DNA of 6,773 nucleotides. Origin: an uncultured Clostridia bacterium (GTDB taxonomy: Bacteria > Bacillota > Clostridia > Christensenellales > CAG-138). The notes below the pieces were generated by a model. That model was not told where the DNA came from. It did not search any database and was given only the letters and a program-made list of their open reading frames with translations. The stretch lies in the NCBI GenBank assembly GCA_946183765.1, contig CAMHDC010000070.1, positions 1-6,773 on the forward strand, in the 5' to 3' direction. This document shows, one piece after another, positions 6,135-6,773 of this stretch. Every line of letters begins with the position of its first letter. Position 1 is the stretch's first letter. A program made the position numbers and the translations under genes.

Positions 6135-6167
6135 ATCTGTCAAAATTCGGGAAAACTCCCTTCTTTT

Positions 6168-6197
6168 ATTATTGCCATAAATCGCCGGTTTGCACAA
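6168..6197 (-). promoter_or_regulatory. Candidate sigma-A promoter of the transporter gene
   Basis: A -10 box AATAAT (6168-6173) matches consensus at five of six positions. A weak -35 box TTGTGC (6192-6197) lies 18 bp upstream. The leader would be about 40 nt and contain the AAGGGG site. The near-palindrome GGCAATTTGCC (6200-6210) adjoins the -35 box and could be an operator. Confidence 0.45.
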
Positions 6198-6303
6198 GGG
6201 GCAATTTGCCTGAAATCGAAAAAAGAGGGCTGCATCCCGATCCTGTCTTGTTTGTGCTGACCCTGACTTCCTATGACGAAACCATCCTTCCTGTTTTTTC
6301 GTG

Positions 6304-6312
6304 TGCTATGCT
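6304..6312 (+). promoter_or_regulatory. Candidate extended -10 promoter of the phosphoesterase gene
   Basis: The sequence TGC-TATGCT fits an extended -10 element (TGn before a TATAAT-like hexamer). No good -35 box lies 17-18 bp upstream. A transcript starting near 6319 would have a leader of about 35 nt with AAAGGGGG (6334-6341). An alternative weak pair is TTGTTT (6248-6253) and TATGAC (6272-6277), 18 bp apart. Confidence 0.35.
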
Positions 6313-6352
6313 TTGCTCCGATCTCATCCATAGAAAGGGGGTCCTTCGATCC

Positions 6353-6773
6353 ATGCTTCGTTCTTTGCGCGTGCTGCTTGTCGCCATCCTCGTCACCCTG
6401 TCCCTGCCGGTCCTCCGCTGCGACGCCCAGCCGGCCGCCGCTCCGGCCAAGGCCGGGCAAACGCCGCTGAAGGTGGAGGTGCGGCTGCAAAGCGCCTCCC
6501 GCCAGATCACCGAATACCTGGCCGCGGAGGCCACGGCTTCGCCCACGGCCACGCCCGCGCCCACGGCCACCCCGGTGCCCTCCCCCACCCCGGTGCCTAC
6601 GCCCTTCTCCCTCTACTGGATCAGCGATACCCAGGTATATGCCTATCGGTATCCCCAGGTGTTCAACAAAGTCTTCGCCTACGTGGCTAACGCCTGCACG
6701 GAGCAGAACGCTCTGGGGGTGCTCATGACCGGGGACATCGTGGACAACCGGAACACCCAGCGGCACTGGGACA
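6353..6773 (+). CDS. Secreted calcineurin-like metallophosphoesterase, 3' end cut by window edge
   Basis: The frame is open from the ATG at 6353 to the right edge, with 140 residues visible. Residues 1 to about 25 form a signal peptide: LRSLR, a hydrophobic core, then a likely cleavage near CDA. A Pro/Thr/Ala-rich linker (about 59-84) leads into the catalytic domain. Its first metal-binding motif is SDTQ (Asp92), followed by VYAYRYPQVFNKVF and the second motif TGDIVDN (Asp128), then HWD at the edge. The DTQ form with a downstream GDIVDN is typical of one group of extracytoplasmic calcineurin-like phosphoesterases; the substrate is unknown. The later catalytic histidines lie outside the window. 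The purine-rich AAAGGGGG (6334-6341) supports the start, at a long spacing of 11 nt. The gene diverges from the MFS transporter across 231 bp. Confidence 0.87.
   Translation, partial: MLRSLRVLLVAILVTLSLPVLRCDAQPAAAPAKAGQTPLKVEVRLQSASRQITEYLAAEATASPTATPAPTATPVPSPTPVPTPFSLYWISDTQVYAYRYPQVFNKVFAYVANACTEQNALGVLMTGDIVDNRNTQRHWD

Noticed and set aside
6353..6430. Lipoprotein signal for the phosphoesterase
   Set aside because: The only cysteine after the hydrophobic core (residue 23) is preceded by Arg, which does not fit a lipobox.
6140..6766. Minus-strand frame of 208 codons opposite the phosphoesterase
   Set aside because: It is antisense to the signal peptide, linker and DTQ/GDIVDN motifs, and runs through the divergent promoter region.

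Overview
The window looks like a piece of chromosome from a GC-rich, gut-type member of the Bacillota (class Clostridia). The signs are purine-rich Shine-Dalgarno sites (GGAGG, AAGGGG), a near-consensus sigma-A promoter, a YARHG-domain protein, an M29 aminopeptidase and an Atg22/UMF1-type transporter. The taxonomic placement is inference from gene families and style; no marker gene is present. Five of the six genes lie on the minus strand and one starts on the plus strand at the right edge. No rRNA, tRNA, CRISPR array, transposase or phage gene was seen.

Left part (1-3277, minus strand). This is a tight three-gene operon of membrane proteins of unknown function. Transcription appears to start at a promoter at 3245-3273 (TTGAAT, 17 bp, TATACT). 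The order is a membrane-anchored YARHG-domain protein (1940-3205), a two-TM protein with a long Ala/Pro/Glu-rich region and a C-terminal zinc ribbon (989-1924), and a membrane-anchored protein cut by the left edge (1-976). The gaps are 15 and 12 bp. The first and third proteins share a previously unnamed (to me) extracytoplasmic domain, present once in the YARHG protein and twice in tandem in the truncated one. This looks like a small envelope module built from duplicated domains.

Middle (3278-4800, minus strand). A full-length M29 metallo-aminopeptidase (3338-4576) has its metal ligands visible and is followed by a rho-independent terminator at 3272-3305. Its U-tract overlaps the -35 box of the operon below. 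Upstream of the aminopeptidase, 4603-4800 holds a run of four strong inverted repeats, two of them two-tier hairpins capped by the same CC-GCA-GG apex. It is the most unusual non-coding structure in the window.

Right part (4802-6773). An Atg22/UMF1-type MFS transporter (4802-6121, minus) is divergent from a secreted calcineurin-like phosphoesterase (6353 to the right edge, plus). The 231-bp gap between them carries candidate promoters in both directions. The transporter and aminopeptidase could form a nutrient uptake and peptide-degradation pair read through the hairpin array, but no shared pathway is proven by the sequence.
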